From Hydractinia symbiolongicarpus (Eukaryota; Cnidaria; Hydrozoa; Anthoathecata; Hydractiniidae): 64,000 nt of DNA. Of the stretch, positions 20,667-32,640 are shown in pieces (positions within the stretch are counted from its first letter, which is position 1; each line of letters opens with the position of its first letter). The notes beneath the pieces are model-generated. The model was not told the origin of the DNA. It saw only the letters and a list, made by a program, of their open reading frames with translations, and ran no database searches. The stretch covers positions 34,414,501-34,478,500 of the forward strand of contig NC_079879.1 in assembly GCF_029227915.1 (NCBI RefSeq), written 5' to 3'. Both the position numbers and the translations under genes were made by a program.

Positions 20667-21677
20667 TAAAATTTTCCATTAAAATTCGTGGGACAACGCC
20701 TGTGGCCTGTAAATGTTTCGACGGCTCAGAGTTTCCAGTTAGGGAATTGTGTTCTTCCCATCTTACTTCAACGTTTCTAATAGCTTAAATAAGTTGTTTT
20801 GTCAGTTCTCAGTTTCACAGATTTTATGAGAATTTATGAAAATTTAAAAAATGTCACTATCATTTTTTTTTTTTAAATTTGGTACTTCAACAATCCGAAT
20901 ACAAATATACTAGAAATACTTCTTGTTAGAAATAAAAAAGAAGCCTGGGTACTGAAAGTCATCGTAGGTTGCGATTACCATAATAGTAAATCTGCGTACA
21001 GAATTTGTTTTATTGAAGAGTACCTTGAAGGTTGTGTTTCATTATTAAAGTCTCTTTCAAATATATTTTGTGAGTAAAAAATATTTGCGCGCGTATTGCA
21101 TAACCGCAAAATTAGAGCTGCATTTATAAATGTGAAGCAAATGGGTGATTTAGAAAAGCTTTTAATAATTTACGACATTAAATACTTGAATAGATTTTTA
21201 CTTGTTAAATAAACCTTGTGAATTAAACATATGACATCTTTTTATAACACTCGCAAGCATAAGCTGGTCAAGCAGGTAAGGTTTTTATATTTTATGTTAT
21301 TATTATATGTTGTTATATAATATAAAATATTATAATTATATAGATTTAGGTGTTTTTCTAATATCTGAGAATATTTTTGAGAATGATTCTCGGTATCGGT
21401 ATTTTGAAAATGCTTTCTCGGTATATGCATTTTTTCACAGAATGTGTCCGAAATTTTTTCATGTGGTTCCACAGTTAGATATCCACTCGTGTGACGGAAA
21501 TATTTTTCCGTGAAATCATAAGCATAATTTCGCATTAATGCAGTCACGTGTGTAGATCATTTATTAAAGAATAGACTTTGCTCTAATTTTCTAATAATTC
21601 TCATCCCTAAGTTCCTTATCAAAAGGTAGAAGAAATGGCTAAATATTTTGCGTAAATATTTCTGTCGGTTAAGTGTC
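20667..21677. other. Inner end of the left arm, no gene seen
   Basis: AT-rich, with a T-rich tract at 20865. One copy of the 32-bp sequence that is amplified in the right arm lies at about 21470-21505. Confidence 0.4.
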
Positions 21678-24470
21678 TCTATTTCTATCTCAAAGTTAGG
21701 ATCCTTTCATATAGACGAGCTTTCTAAGAAAAGCCTCGATTTAAAAAAAATATTTTCTTCAACTCTAAATAAAATAAAAATAGAAGATTGTATTGCTTTA
21801 AAATATTTCAGTTTTGTCATGATAATTTGTCATTCTACCTGAATATCTTTATTTGAAGAGCATGAAACCATTATAAAATTTTGGAGACGTCATAATTATT
21901 ATAATTAATAAAAATCGGGAAAGGTGTATTAGAGTTTGCCAGGTTTTTTGCGCTATTTGTTTCTCTTTATAAAGTTTAAGGTTTTGGTGTATTTTAAGGT
22001 ATTTTTTTGACTCGGCATACTTTTGTTCGGCTTGTAATAGATGAGTGTAATTTTTTTGTAAGTTTAAAAAAAATGCTTAACAGCATGTTAGTACATAAGT
22101 GTTGTTGAAAAAATGTTGAGAAATGTCACATGTATATTCGTTAGCAGTTATTTCTTGTTTGCCTAGCAGCAGACACCGAATAATTTAATGAAAAACTATA
22201 TTAAATGGGTAAAAATCCTTTTATAGCGCATAGTTCCTTTATATCAGCTTGGTTTTACGTCATTACCATGCGCAATCTATTTATTTTGAAGATCTACTAT
22301 TAAATAAGATGGAGCGATATCTATCAGAAAAAATGTGTGCAGTGATAAGATGATGTATGATGTTTTAAATAAATATTATTAGATAATATTTTATTATATA
22401 TTTTATAATATAATATCTTTAACATTTGTTGTTCACCTATTGCAATTTTTATGTTAGCCCGCTCCATAACTTCATGGGGATCAAAGGTAGATTAAAAAGA
22501 CTGATTTATGGTGATGATACTACAGTATTACCTGCTGGTATAACAACAGTGCTCTTCTGTCTGATGGTACGTTTTATTTTCATTCTACTTGGGTTAAGAC
22601 AGAGTCGTATTGTCTCCTTCTATTCTTAAAAACAGATCCGTTGCACCGCACTGTTTTTTATTGCATATAATAATGATAAAGCGAGTGTTTTACGACAAAT
22701 TGTTCAAATATGATTTTTATTAGTTATATTTGTAGGAAATAGTAGTAAAAGATCTCTGTCCACGCAGAAAGACTATACTTAAAAAACATTACATATGAAA
22801 GAAGGAATGTTTGATAACAAAATGGAACAACCAGAAAACTCATTAGACCTCATTTTATTACTGGTCAATAACTTTTAATTATCTTTAGCTATTTTCATCT
22901 GTTACTATCACTATGGTGTTTTCGTTTCTTCCACACTTAGTGACGGTAAGGACATTTTCAACATACTGTCATTTTACAACTAAGTGACACTAGAATGTTA
23001 GAAGAGGTGTGTCACTAGAATTACTACGTCATTTTTATTTTGATCATGCCAGGCCTTTTTTTAGTTTTTAAGGCTACTTTCCACTTCTAACAATTTTCGG
23101 TGGAATGAACAAAGACAAAACAAAACTTTTTTTTCTTGTAATTTTCAATACAGAAAGTAAACACACTTTGCGCAATTCTCACGTATAATCTGATCGGTTA
23201 ACTAATTTTCTAACAGTCGTTTCCTTATTTATGCTTGTTGAAGTAGTTCTCAGAGAAGAAAATTTTTTTGAGATCTTTTTCCCGGCTGGAATATTTTAAT
23301 TCATATCAGCCGCCATCTTGAATGCAAAGCTTTTCACAGTTCCCTTCAATGTTGATACACGTAATGTTATTCTCGCTTTATTGGCTAGAAAAATTTATGT
23401 TCTGGGAAATTAAAAAAATATTGAAATTTCTTAATGTTTAGAATTCCGTTCAATCCATAAACAATTTCCAGATAATGCTGTATACTTATTTTAACGCGCA
23501 TGCGCATGTTGAAATTTTTCTTGTCCGGGAACTACTTCAACAAGTGGAGACCAGCTTTTAAACTTAATTCTACTTTCCCGGGAACGGAACGGAAAGGAGA
23601 ATTTCACATGATGTAAACATTTGTAGGACGCATGCTCAGAAGCATATCTCCTCTGTCCTTTTCGTTCCGCGGAAAAATTTTTTTGGAGTTGAAAACAATT
23701 ATTACATTTTAATTCATTAATCTTAATCTTACTTTTTTTACTTTTTTATAGTCATTTGGTATTGGTGAAACTGAAAGAGGTAATATCCTTTCTTAGAACC
23801 TTGTATTTAAGCCTTTTGCTAGAATATAACAATAATTCTGAGAATAGACTGTTGTGCACGAACTATAGCGAAGGAGATCATATTAGATGAATACCTGCTG
23901 AGCGTACACTCTCGCAAATGAAGTTCATGCATCAACCTGTTTATTCGAATTTCAAAAGCTCAAATTCAGCATATTTAGGAACAAACAAGCAATGTTTACA
24001 TTTAGATAAGGTTAGAACATTTGTTGTCGCGCTTTCCATAAGTTTTTATCCCAATTTTTAACATTTTTTATCCCAATTTCTAATATTTGTTGTCGCGGTT
24101 TCTAAAATTTGTTATCGCGGTTTCTAACATTTGTTGTTGCGGTTTCCAACATTTCTTATCGCGTCTGCTGTGGATTACTAAGACGTTCATTTTAATTATA
24201 TTTTGCAGGTTACTACGCTGGTTTAATTGGATCCGCGTTATTTGCGGGTAGAGCTTTATGCAGGTATAACTTGAAATTTTTAACTACAGGAAAGTCTAAC
24301 ATGAACTAACGGTGTGGAGTTTATAGTAACCCAAGCCAAGTGTACAAATACTTTATCTTACGCGAAATAAGTTTCTTTTTGAAAATTCATGTAGGGAAGT
24401 TAAACTGCCAGAACTCTAGGGTCTTAGTGTTATCTAACTCCCTTTGAAACAAACTAGTGTCTACTCACGT
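21678..24470. other. Unique spacer between the palindrome arms
   Basis: About 2.8 kb of single-copy sequence separates the arms. It holds four phase-consistent exons of a transporter gene (separate entry). Around 24020-24165 there is a short degenerate array of a motif like ACATTTGTTGTCGCGGTTTC. Nothing else is recognised. Confidence 0.9.
22474..24263 (+). CDS. 5' exons of a major facilitator superfamily transporter gene
   Basis: Inferred exons: 22474-22566, 22889-22945, 23752-23779 and 24209-24263, all with GT-AG borders. Phases agree throughout: 0, 0, then a Gly codon split 1/2 at the third intron, and an open phase-2 end. The predicted product has a basic cytoplasmic start, a first membrane helix (LFSSVTITMVFSFLP), and then SFGIGETERGYYAGLIGSAL with FAGRAL. 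This matches the loop 1/TM2 region of ZIF-like and related MFS carriers (GYYAG..GS...GRAL). The expected next exon (the WG..SD..GRR motif of TM2-TM3) is not found before the right arm begins at 24471. The gene is either cut by the palindrome or continues across a very long intron. The substrate is unknown. Confidence 0.75.
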
Positions 24471-24642
24471 GACACTTAACCGACAGAAATATTTACGCAA
24501 AATATTTAGCCATTTCTTCTACCTTTTCATAAGGAACTTAGGGATGAGAATTATTAGAAAATTAGAGCAAAGTCTATTCTTTAATAAATGATCTACACAC
24601 GTGACTGCATTAATGCGAAATTATGCTTATGATTTCACGTAA

Positions 24643-24866
24643 AAATATTTCCGTCACACGAGTGGATATCTACCAAATATTTCCGTCACACGAGTGGATA
24701 TCTACCAAATATTTCCGTCACACGAGTGGATATCTACCAAATATTTCCGCCACACGAGTGGATATCTACCAAATATTTCCGTCACACGAGTGGATATCTA
24801 CCAAATATTTCCGCCACACGAGTGGATATCTACCAAATATTTCCGTCCACGAGTGGATATCTAACT
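24643..24866. repeat. 32-bp minisatellite, seven units, in the right arm only
   Basis: Units of the form AAATATTTCCGTCACACGAG plus TGGATATCTACC are repeated seven times. The left arm has one unit at the matching place (about 21470-21505). The six extra units (192 bp) exactly explain the change of mirror sum from 46148 to 46340. Confidence 0.95.
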
Positions 24867-25673
24867 GTGTAACCACATGAAAAAATTTCGGACACAATCT
24901 GTGAAAAAATGCATATACCGAGAAAGCATTTTCAAAATACCGATACCGAGAATCATTCTCAAAAATATTCTCAGATAATAGAAAAACACCTAAATCTATA
25001 TAATTATAATATTTTATATTATATAACAACGTATAATAATAACATAACAATATAAAAACCTTACTTGTTTGACCAGCTTATGCTTGCGAGTGTTATAAAA
25101 AGATGTCATATGTTTAATTCACAAGGTTTATTTAACAAGTAAAAATCTATTCAAGTATTTAATGTCGTAAATTATTAAAAGCTTTTCTAAATCACCCATT
25201 TGCTTCACATTTATAAATGCAGCTCTAATTTTGCGGTTATGCAATACGCGCGCAAATATTTTTTACTCACAAAATATATTTGAAAGAGACTTTAATAATG
25301 AAACACAACCTTCAAGGTACTCTTCAATAAAACAAATTCTGTACGCAGATTTACTATTATGGTAATCGCAACCTACGATGACTTTCAGTACCCAGGCTTC
25401 TTTTTTATTTCTAACAAGAAGTATTTCTAGTATATTTGTATTCGGATTGTTGAAGTACCAAATTTAAAAAAAAAAAATGATAGTGACATTTTTTAAATTT
25501 TCATAAATTCTCATAAAATCTGTGAAACTGAGAACTGACAAAACAACTTATTTAAGCTATTAGAAACGTTGAAGTAAGATGGGAAGAACACAATTCCCTA
25601 ACTGGAAACTCTGAGCCGTCGAAACATTTACAGGCCACAGGCGTTGTCCCACGAATTTTAATGGAAAATTTTA

Positions 25674-25810
25674 ATGTCTGCACCAATAAACAATAGAGAA
25701 CGAAGAAACATGGAAGCGTCCCTTATTGCCCTAAAAAAGCCTTCATTGAACAACAAGCTGGAGACAAAAATACCACTGTTACAAAGAAAATGCGTGAATC
25801 CTCATGACAC
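25674..25810 (+). pseudogene. Possible GIY-YIG/Penelope-type C-terminal fragment, right copy
   Basis: Mirror of 20540-20666 with the same predicted residues. Confidence 0.35.
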
Positions 25811-27033
25811 CATTGTTGCTCCTATGACGATTACCGCGTTTTTTCTCTTTTTTTCTCTTCTTTTTATTCCTTTTTCTTCCACACACAATTTTACATTTGT
25901 AATAACACTGATGATGATATTGAAAAGCTTTTGCTGATTTTTAAACTTGTTTTTAACTTTTATATTTTTAGAAATATAACTTATTCTATATTTATAAGCT
26001 TTGGGTAAGTCTAGGGCGGTTGGTTCTTCTTGGTTTTTTGTGACGTTGTGAGCTTCCAATTTTTTGGCTCTTTTAAATGTCAATTTAAAAAAAGGTATAT
26101 AATTGCAGGTGATTTAAATCCGTTTTTTAAGTGACCCCAACGAGTACTGCAACAATCTGCCGTAATTACGGCCTTCTTATTGTCCCCCGTCTTACCCTGT
26201 GGTAAGACGCGTGACACGTTTTCACCTCTGTGTGCTTTGCTGGCCACCATTACCATAAATTTCAAGCACTTTGATACCTAGAAAGTGTACTACAAGATAA
26301 TGCGACTTCTGGAAGATTCGTCTGTAGCAGAGGTCGTGTATCGTTGCGTTGTTTGAGGTAATGGCATTATAATACTTTATTATATCTGTGTTACCAAAAA
26401 CTCCACATGCGAGCTGAATCCTTTCTTTATTGGATTTTAATCGTCATGTGAGCAAAGTTTCGACTCATGTGGACTTGTTGTATGTGGAAATTGTGTAGAT
26501 AAACCTGGAGCTTCATATGAGCGAAAGCGTTTCATGAAGATAAACCTCTTCTTCACAGAAGAAAAATGTTTCGCTTCATGCGACCAATTGTCGTATGTTT
26601 ACATCGGCTGATCAATTGTAAGTCTCGTTACGAAAGTTAATTAAAAAGCTAATGTATAAATGCATATACCGGTGAAAAACGCTATCCCGCGCATCGTAAT
26701 TAACAAAGTGAGGTTTCAAAGACATAATCTCTTTAACAAAAGCATGAAACTCTTTCCTATCATTGTAATAACTGCCCAAAAATATTTTTGTTTTGAAAAA
26801 AATTAAAACGTCTTCTGCTTTGCCCATCCTTAAATGATTTATTTTTCTTACTTATTTAATTAATTGGTGGACACAATAAGTTAAATTCTCTTTTCCAGTT
26901 ATACGTTCATTGTTTATGTATTTGGGTAAAGAAACGTGAATTAAACTGTTTTGATTTCCGCCGACCGCTACTCGAGGCGGGAATTTTGAAATCGCCTTGA
27001 GGGAGATAGAGAAATAGAGACAGTGCAGCTAGA

Positions 27034-27406
27034 CTAGACATACGAGGTTGTAATATTTAGGCTAAAACATTTGCGCGGACCCTGGTCAATAAATAATTTT
27101 TTTTTTAATTTATTTGTTATTACCTGAAAAGCCAATAGGAAAGCTTCGTTTTGTTTTGAATACAGATTGTAAATAATCTGATCTTCACGATCTTGTAGTA
27201 TTCTACGTTCTTTGGCCAAACATAGTCGCGTTGGATTAAGACCAAGATCGTCTTTTGGCTGTGTTAAATTTATTTTTAGGGTTGCGTTGTTGGCGGGAAT
27301 TTCAGAGTATAGTTTATATTATAGCATGCTTGATAATGATATTATCTGTTCAAAATCATGTAGTATGATCACCGAATCTCATCAGGTAAAAATTATTTTT
27401 GATTAG
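27034..27406. other. Exon-like segments on both strands, right copy
   Basis: Mirror of 18934-19306. Both predicted frames are unchanged, as expected in this almost identical part of the arms. Confidence 0.2.
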
Positions 27407-28106
27407 CTAAGTGAGAGTAGAAAAGAGCTATTAAAAGGAGCAAAATTTTTAGTTGGAGTAATGCTCAGTAGGTAACCCTAAACACGGGCTTTAATTATCT
27501 ATTTGGTTGACCTCTAGATTTTTTTCTGAAAGCTTGGGCACTTTGTCAAACCTACAGCATCCAGAAAACATTCCTCTAGACTTTGATTGGATAAATAAAC
27601 TTGAATTCTGTATAAAACACTTGTCTCTAGCTACACTTTACTCCATCATATATATATAAAGTAGCTAATTAACTAGACAAATTTTATTGCGACATGGTGG
27701 TGTTTATATTCGCACACCTCAAACGCAAATCGTCATGCTAAAAAATGCAGGCGATAAGTCAGAGACTACTCCATTTCATTTTTCTTACTTATATACTATG
27801 TTAAATATGTTTTTTACTACTATATTATAAATGGGATACACGTTGACGTATATATTACGCGTAAGCTGATAAAGTCCGGACCACGTACATATATTTTCTA
27901 TTTCACATTCGATTCACGGTCTCTAGAACTAGAAGCTGCAGACAAACCTACTGCACTACGTGCGGCAATATGTTAGTGAAAACTCAGATAGGTTATCCGG
28001 ATTGTGTGCATACATAGATAGGTGAATCTTTATCATGGCATATTCGTATTTTTTAAATAAACCAATAAAATCAAATATTTTTACAAGTAGTCATAATTTT
28101 TGTATT

Positions 28107-28420
28107 AAGAGGGATTTCCACAGAGCGAATTGTGAATGGCAAATTCGGCGTTGAATTAGCTGCAAAATATCTTTTTCACGTAAAACAAAAAAACATGCGG
28201 GGAATTTAAAACACTGCGGGTGTTAAAACCTAAATAGTTATTTTAAGTTCTTTCCAGTAATAAGTTTTTTATTAATAAACACTAAGCATTGCGTTCTGAT
28301 TGATTTACAGTGTACAGAGAAATATTTTGCCATTAAAAGTAGAAAGTACTTTTACTTGACGGCGAAGCGAATTTTTCAAATCAAATTCACCATCCAATTC
28401 GCTTGGTGAAAATCCCTCTT
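28107..28420. mobile_element. MITE, right copy
   Basis: Mirror of 17920-18233, with the same AAGAGGGATTT ends. Confidence 0.65.
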
Positions 28421-29479
28421 TTAGTCCTTCTTACATGTGAAATATGCTGTGAACACTTTTTACAATCCTGTCCACCTGTTCAAAGTCAATAAAATCATGT
28501 ATACCTGTCTCGTATAAAAGTTTTCTGTCCTGTTGGTTTTAAAATTGGATGGGGGGGTAAATACATTGTGCATGGACAAATTTACTATGTGAAAAATACA
28601 TTTTTTATGACCTCCAGAGAGTTCAAAGAAATATTGGTTCATGTGAACAGGGGTCATTTTCAGCCATCGCTTAGAGCAAAGAAGATAAAAAAAATAATAA
28701 TCTAGTGGTAACTCAGTTTGTACTACCTTGTTCCTTATTTTCTTTTTTGGTCACCCTTTAATTTTAATTTTATTCTCAAAAGAATTGAGCGAGGGAGCAT
28801 GAGTTAAAATTAATAAATAAATTCTGAAACATTCAATGAACTTGTTCAATGAATATGTAGTCAAGCGTTACAAAGCCTTATAATATTCTAAATATGTTCT
28901 TAAATTTTGAGACATGTTCTTATATACTTTGTCTAGGGAGGGCTAAAGAAGCGTTTTAAACGTAAAAATATCGCCCACCATTGCTGGGTAATTAAGAAAA
29001 ATTCACACCAAAAAAGAAATTTAATCTTTTTCTTCACATTGAATTTTTATTTTTGTATACAATAAAATCACGTGATTTCAGAATAACTGAAAGATGCTCA
29101 TCAACTCATAAAAATCCATCCAAAATTAGCCAGGAGAACGGAAAAATTACGCCGGGCGACAAACTAATTTTATGCTGTCGACCGCGCTTTTTGATTGGTT
29201 AGTTCTATTGTTCTTCCATCACGTGGTGAATACTGGAAAACCCTTAACTTTTTCAACGTTTAGAGGAAATGGTTTCACTTACCCAAGCGAATATTTCATT
29301 CTTAGCTATGAAAGTAAGGTATGTGGCACGCTGGCCTTGTGTTTATTGGTCAATTTAAATTTGGGGTTGTTTATGCTGATAGCGGAAATCTCTAAGCCAT
29401 TGAGCCTCTTGTTTGTCCTGATGTTAACATTATCTGCAAATCTATCGATTGAGAAGTTTTTATATTTCTTTTAAATTGT

Positions 29480-29643
29480 ATCGAAAAAAAAAAAAAAAAG
29501 GTTTCCACTCAGGTTCTATTTTGATTTTGTGTTTACTGCATAGGTTATAAATTTCAGGGAGCAAACTTTGTAAGTTATTTTTTGTACTACTGTTTTGAAA
29601 AATTCTTGTCACAGTTTGATTGTGCAAAAAAATGGTTCTGTTA
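29480..29643 (-). pseudogene. DIRS/Ngaro-like relic, right copy, part 1 (RNase H end)
   Basis: Mirror of 16697-16860. It is cut at 29643/29644 by the 3.0 kb insertion; the RT part continues at 32641. Confidence 0.55.
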
Positions 29644-29664
29644 TCAATATAGAAAGAGTTGCGG

Positions 29665-29890
29665 AGAGGTTGCCAAGGCAAAGGCATTAAGCACGGCAAG
29701 GAAAGGGCAAAGGCAGGCAAGGAAACAGGAAGAGGAATCAGGAAGGCAGGGGTGGGTAAGGCATGGTAGGCACAGGCATGGGAGGCACAGGCAAGGACAT
29801 AGTAGGCAGGCACCAAAAAAGGCATAGGAAGGGTAGGCAAAGAAAGGCACGGTCAGTGCTGGCAAGGAAATGGAACGGCAAGGCAGGGGT
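29665..29890. repeat. G/A-rich degenerate tract
   Basis: Irregular repeats of AGGCAAGG, GGCAGGCA and similar words. It produces long spurious open frames on both strands. Confidence 0.8.
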
Positions 29891-30448
29891 GCATGACTTT
29901 AATAGAAAATATCCACCTTACAACTCAAAGATTGTGTATACTCAATATATCTAAGATAAGTATCATATTAGTCCAGGAGTATAGAAAGTATTGAGGTGCA
30001 AATATTTCAAATTCAATATCTCAAAAAAAAGTCTCAAATTTATCTCAGGTCAATATACAGTGAATCATGTTAGCAGAATTATGTGCCATTACAAGTATTT
30101 AAACAATCGGTCATAACGCCATATGATTCTTTGATAAATCTGAGATTAACTTGATTCCAATGACAACAACATTAAAAAGTCAAGATATGGAAATAATCAG
30201 AGAAGTCCACGAGAAAGGCAAAAAAATTTTAAAAAACGCCTTTTTTAGTTTCTTGTGCCTACCAGGTATGTCAACACAAAACTTTTTACCATAAAGTGAT
30301 AGATCTATTACAAAAAACAAAGCACTTTTGGGCTCTATAAATGAAAGTGATAAATGTATGCAACTCCCCCCCCCCCTCTACAACTCAAAGATTACCTATT
30401 ATATGAAAGCCTGGTTGTTGTAGGTGCAAGATAATTATGTTTTTCCTA

Positions 30449-30516
30449 GCCCTGTCCAGGATTCGAACCTGGATTTCTCATTTGCATGAGTGTCATAGCC
30501 ATTAGACCAGCAGGGC
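30449..30516 (-). tRNA. tRNA-like sequence, probably a tRNA-derived SINE head or pseudogene
   Basis: Read on the minus strand, it starts GCCCTGC, has an A-box (TGGTCTAATGG), a B-box (GGTTCGAATCC) within a 5-bp T stem, and ends ACAGGGC. The acceptor stem has six pairs and one C-A mismatch. The anticodon arm is irregular (a 6-base loop), and total length is 68 nt, short for a real tRNA. It lies inside the right-arm insertion. Confidence 0.5.
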
Positions 30517-30954
30517 ATAAATATATATATATACAAAACTTTACAGGTGAACATTATATACACTTAGGAACTTACAGCACACAGCCTAGTTAATTAACCT
30601 TTTGAGAAATGCTGGTTAAGCCACAAGTAACTGTGTTACCTGGCGTAAAACGCTTGGTGGAACAGTTAATACAAATTGAAAACTGTACCACACATTCAGG
30701 TGGAGCGCCTTAGTACAGATGTGCAGTATATCGTAAATCGAGTGAAACACACAACATTTAAGGTGTTTTGGGTGTAATTATATTTATCCTTTAGCTTGAA
30801 TAAAAACACAATTTACATATTGTGCCATGTCATAGCGAAAACAGTCAGCAAACCTTTTTTATTTTTCACAAAATGTTCCCGGTAAAACTTAAAATATATG
30901 TACTTTAATCTGTGGTGCGCCATTAGTATAGGTAAAAAAACCCTTTCAAAAAAA

Positions 30955-31300
30955 CTTTAGCGCAACTTCTGTTAAATAGAAACACAGGTAATAGCTTATC
31001 GTTAACACTAGGCTGAGTGATTAGTACAGATATACTGTGGCGCACATATACGTTTCGACATAATATCCCTTTCGGAAAAATATCCTAACTTTGGTTCAAA
31101 TAAACAGACAGTAAACACCCTGTTGTTATCCTACACAGCTAAAACAGTCATTCAGCAATTTTATTTTGCGGAAAAGTTTTTGTAACATTTAAAAATAAAA
31201 ACATAGTTTAAAACCTGTTATTACACTCCTAAAGCAAAAAGAATCCTGCAATAGTTTATGGGAAAAAATCTTGTGCAAGATCAAACATTAATCGTAAAAT
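30955..31300. repeat. Direct repeat inside the insertion, copy 1
   Basis: Matches 31733-32050 with scattered changes, starting AACTTCTGTTAAATAGAAAC in both copies. It shows that the insertion is built of internally duplicated sequence. A further segment at about 31680-31710 is an inverted match to about 30625-30655. Confidence 0.8.
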
Positions 31301-31732
31301 CGGATAGCCGTAATACATTTTTCCAAAAAACTTTACTGCAACTTCAGTTACCCTGCATGACAATAAAAAATTCTTATTTCTAACTGAGCAGAAACTTTAA
31401 AATAATAGCAATTAATTAGACTATTGAGAAATTAAATAAGAAATACATGTTTCAATACATGTTGATGATTGCACGAGAACAGCTTGTCAGAATTTAAAAA
31501 GCCTCTTAACAGAAAACGTAGACGTTGATGTTAAAGTTAGAATTTAAAACGCCTGGGTAATAACAAATGCAGATGTTGAAAAATTAAATAATAAAACAGG
31601 TATGTTGCACATCCATATAGGTTTAATACCATTTCAAACCAGACATAATCAACATTCAATGTGGCACAGTTTACAAAACGTATAAATGGCGCCAGGTGTT
31701 ATAGTTACTTGTGACTAAACCAGATTAGCTTA

Positions 31733-32050
31733 AACTTCTGTTAAATAGAAACACAGGTAACAGCTTGTTGTTAACACAGGGCTGAGTGATTTGTACAGGT
31801 AGCTATACTGTTTCGCACATACGTTTCGGCACAATATGAATGAATGAAATGAATGAATCAAACAAACAGACGGTTAACAACCTGTTCTTATCCTACGCAG
31901 CTAAAACAATTTTATATACTTTGTGGAAAATTTTGTAACATTTAAAAATAAAAATACAGTTTATAACCTGTTTTTACCTTCTCTAAGCAAAAAACCCCCG
32001 CAATATTTAATGGAAAAAGTTTCTGTTAAAGATTAAAAATTAACACGGCA
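31733..32050. repeat. Direct repeat inside the insertion, copy 2
   Basis: Partner of 30955-31300, shifted by about 780 bp, with extra ATGAATGA repeats near 31845. Confidence 0.8.
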
Positions 32051-32640
32051 CTATGATTGAGTGTATTATCTCACTCACTGTGTAGTATATGTAGAGCTAT
32101 AGCTAGCTATAGCCAGAAAATCTATTTCTTTGTAGCTAGCTAGTTTTATACTAGCCATTATGATATTGCTTGATCTTTTTTATGCTATTAGCTAGCTAGC
32201 TCTTCAATTCAAGTAGCTCTAGCTAGCTATTTAAGTTCTATTATTATTCCAGCTCAGTCAGTAGTTTTATGCTAGCTAGCCTTAGGTGTGAGTGAGAATA
32301 AGAAAGGGTTCGTTACATGTAAAAAATAGTTGGCCTTTCTTCCTTTTCTTGAACAATACGATATAGCTTTAGATTAACGAAAGTTTGAGTTTTAACAAAC
32401 AAGAAACACTCCTTCGCCGTGCTATAAACAAGTTGTCTCGCTTACTAAAAAATGTACTAGAGAATGACCATATTAAATTGCTGGATTACTGTGATCCTTT
32501 GGACGAAATTTTAATATTTCCATAGTAACCATGATAATTTGGATGTATAGGGACGAAATCCTATATACTCTCCACCGTACTTACATTTCCTTTATATTTG
32601 GCTTATATAATGAGGAAATAGGCTCCGCTTCTCTCCGCAA

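Larger units (their letters stand above)
1..21677 (+). repeat. Left arm of a giant inverted repeat (palindrome)
   Basis: The whole stretch reappears reverse-complemented at 24471-49382. Paired positions sum to about 49383 at the outer end, 49369 near 2.5-4.4 kb, 49338 at the GPCR gene, 49337 from about 7.6 to 16.7 kb, 46340 from 16.7 to 21.4 kb and 46148 next to the spacer. The steps mark indels, the large ones being the 3.0 kb insertion and the 192-bp repeat expansion in the right arm. The inner edge is sharp, at the shared GACACTTAACCGAC. The outer edge is not seen because homology runs to base 1. Indels, substitutions and a transposon-sized insertion argue against a simple fold-back sequencing artefact. 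Confidence 0.97.
29644..32640. mobile_element. 3.0 kb insertion present only in the right arm
   Basis: Joining 29643 to 32641 restores the left-arm sequence exactly, so about 2997 bp were inserted (or lost from the left). Near the ends, TTGCGGAGAG (29659-29668) and its inverse CTCTCCGCAA (32631-32640) form a short inverted repeat. No target duplication beyond one base is visible. Contents: a purine-rich GGCA tract (29665-29890), a tRNA-like unit, a C10 run at 30367, a pair of about 300-bp direct repeats, and a GCTAGCTA-rich tract (32090-32280). No transposase was recognised, so the class is unknown. Confidence 0.85.

Noticed and set aside
24623-24880. Repeated protein frame with a periodic HEWISTKYFR-like unit
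   Set aside because: It is only the translation of the 32-bp minisatellite; the other strand and frames are also open.
29460-29954. Several open frames of 60-126 codons on both strands
   Set aside because: They arise from the G/A-rich low-complexity tract at the start of the right-arm insertion and do not exist in the left arm.
30449-30516. Functional tRNA gene
   Set aside because: Short (68 nt), with an irregular anticodon arm and an acceptor mismatch, so SINE head or pseudogene is more likely.
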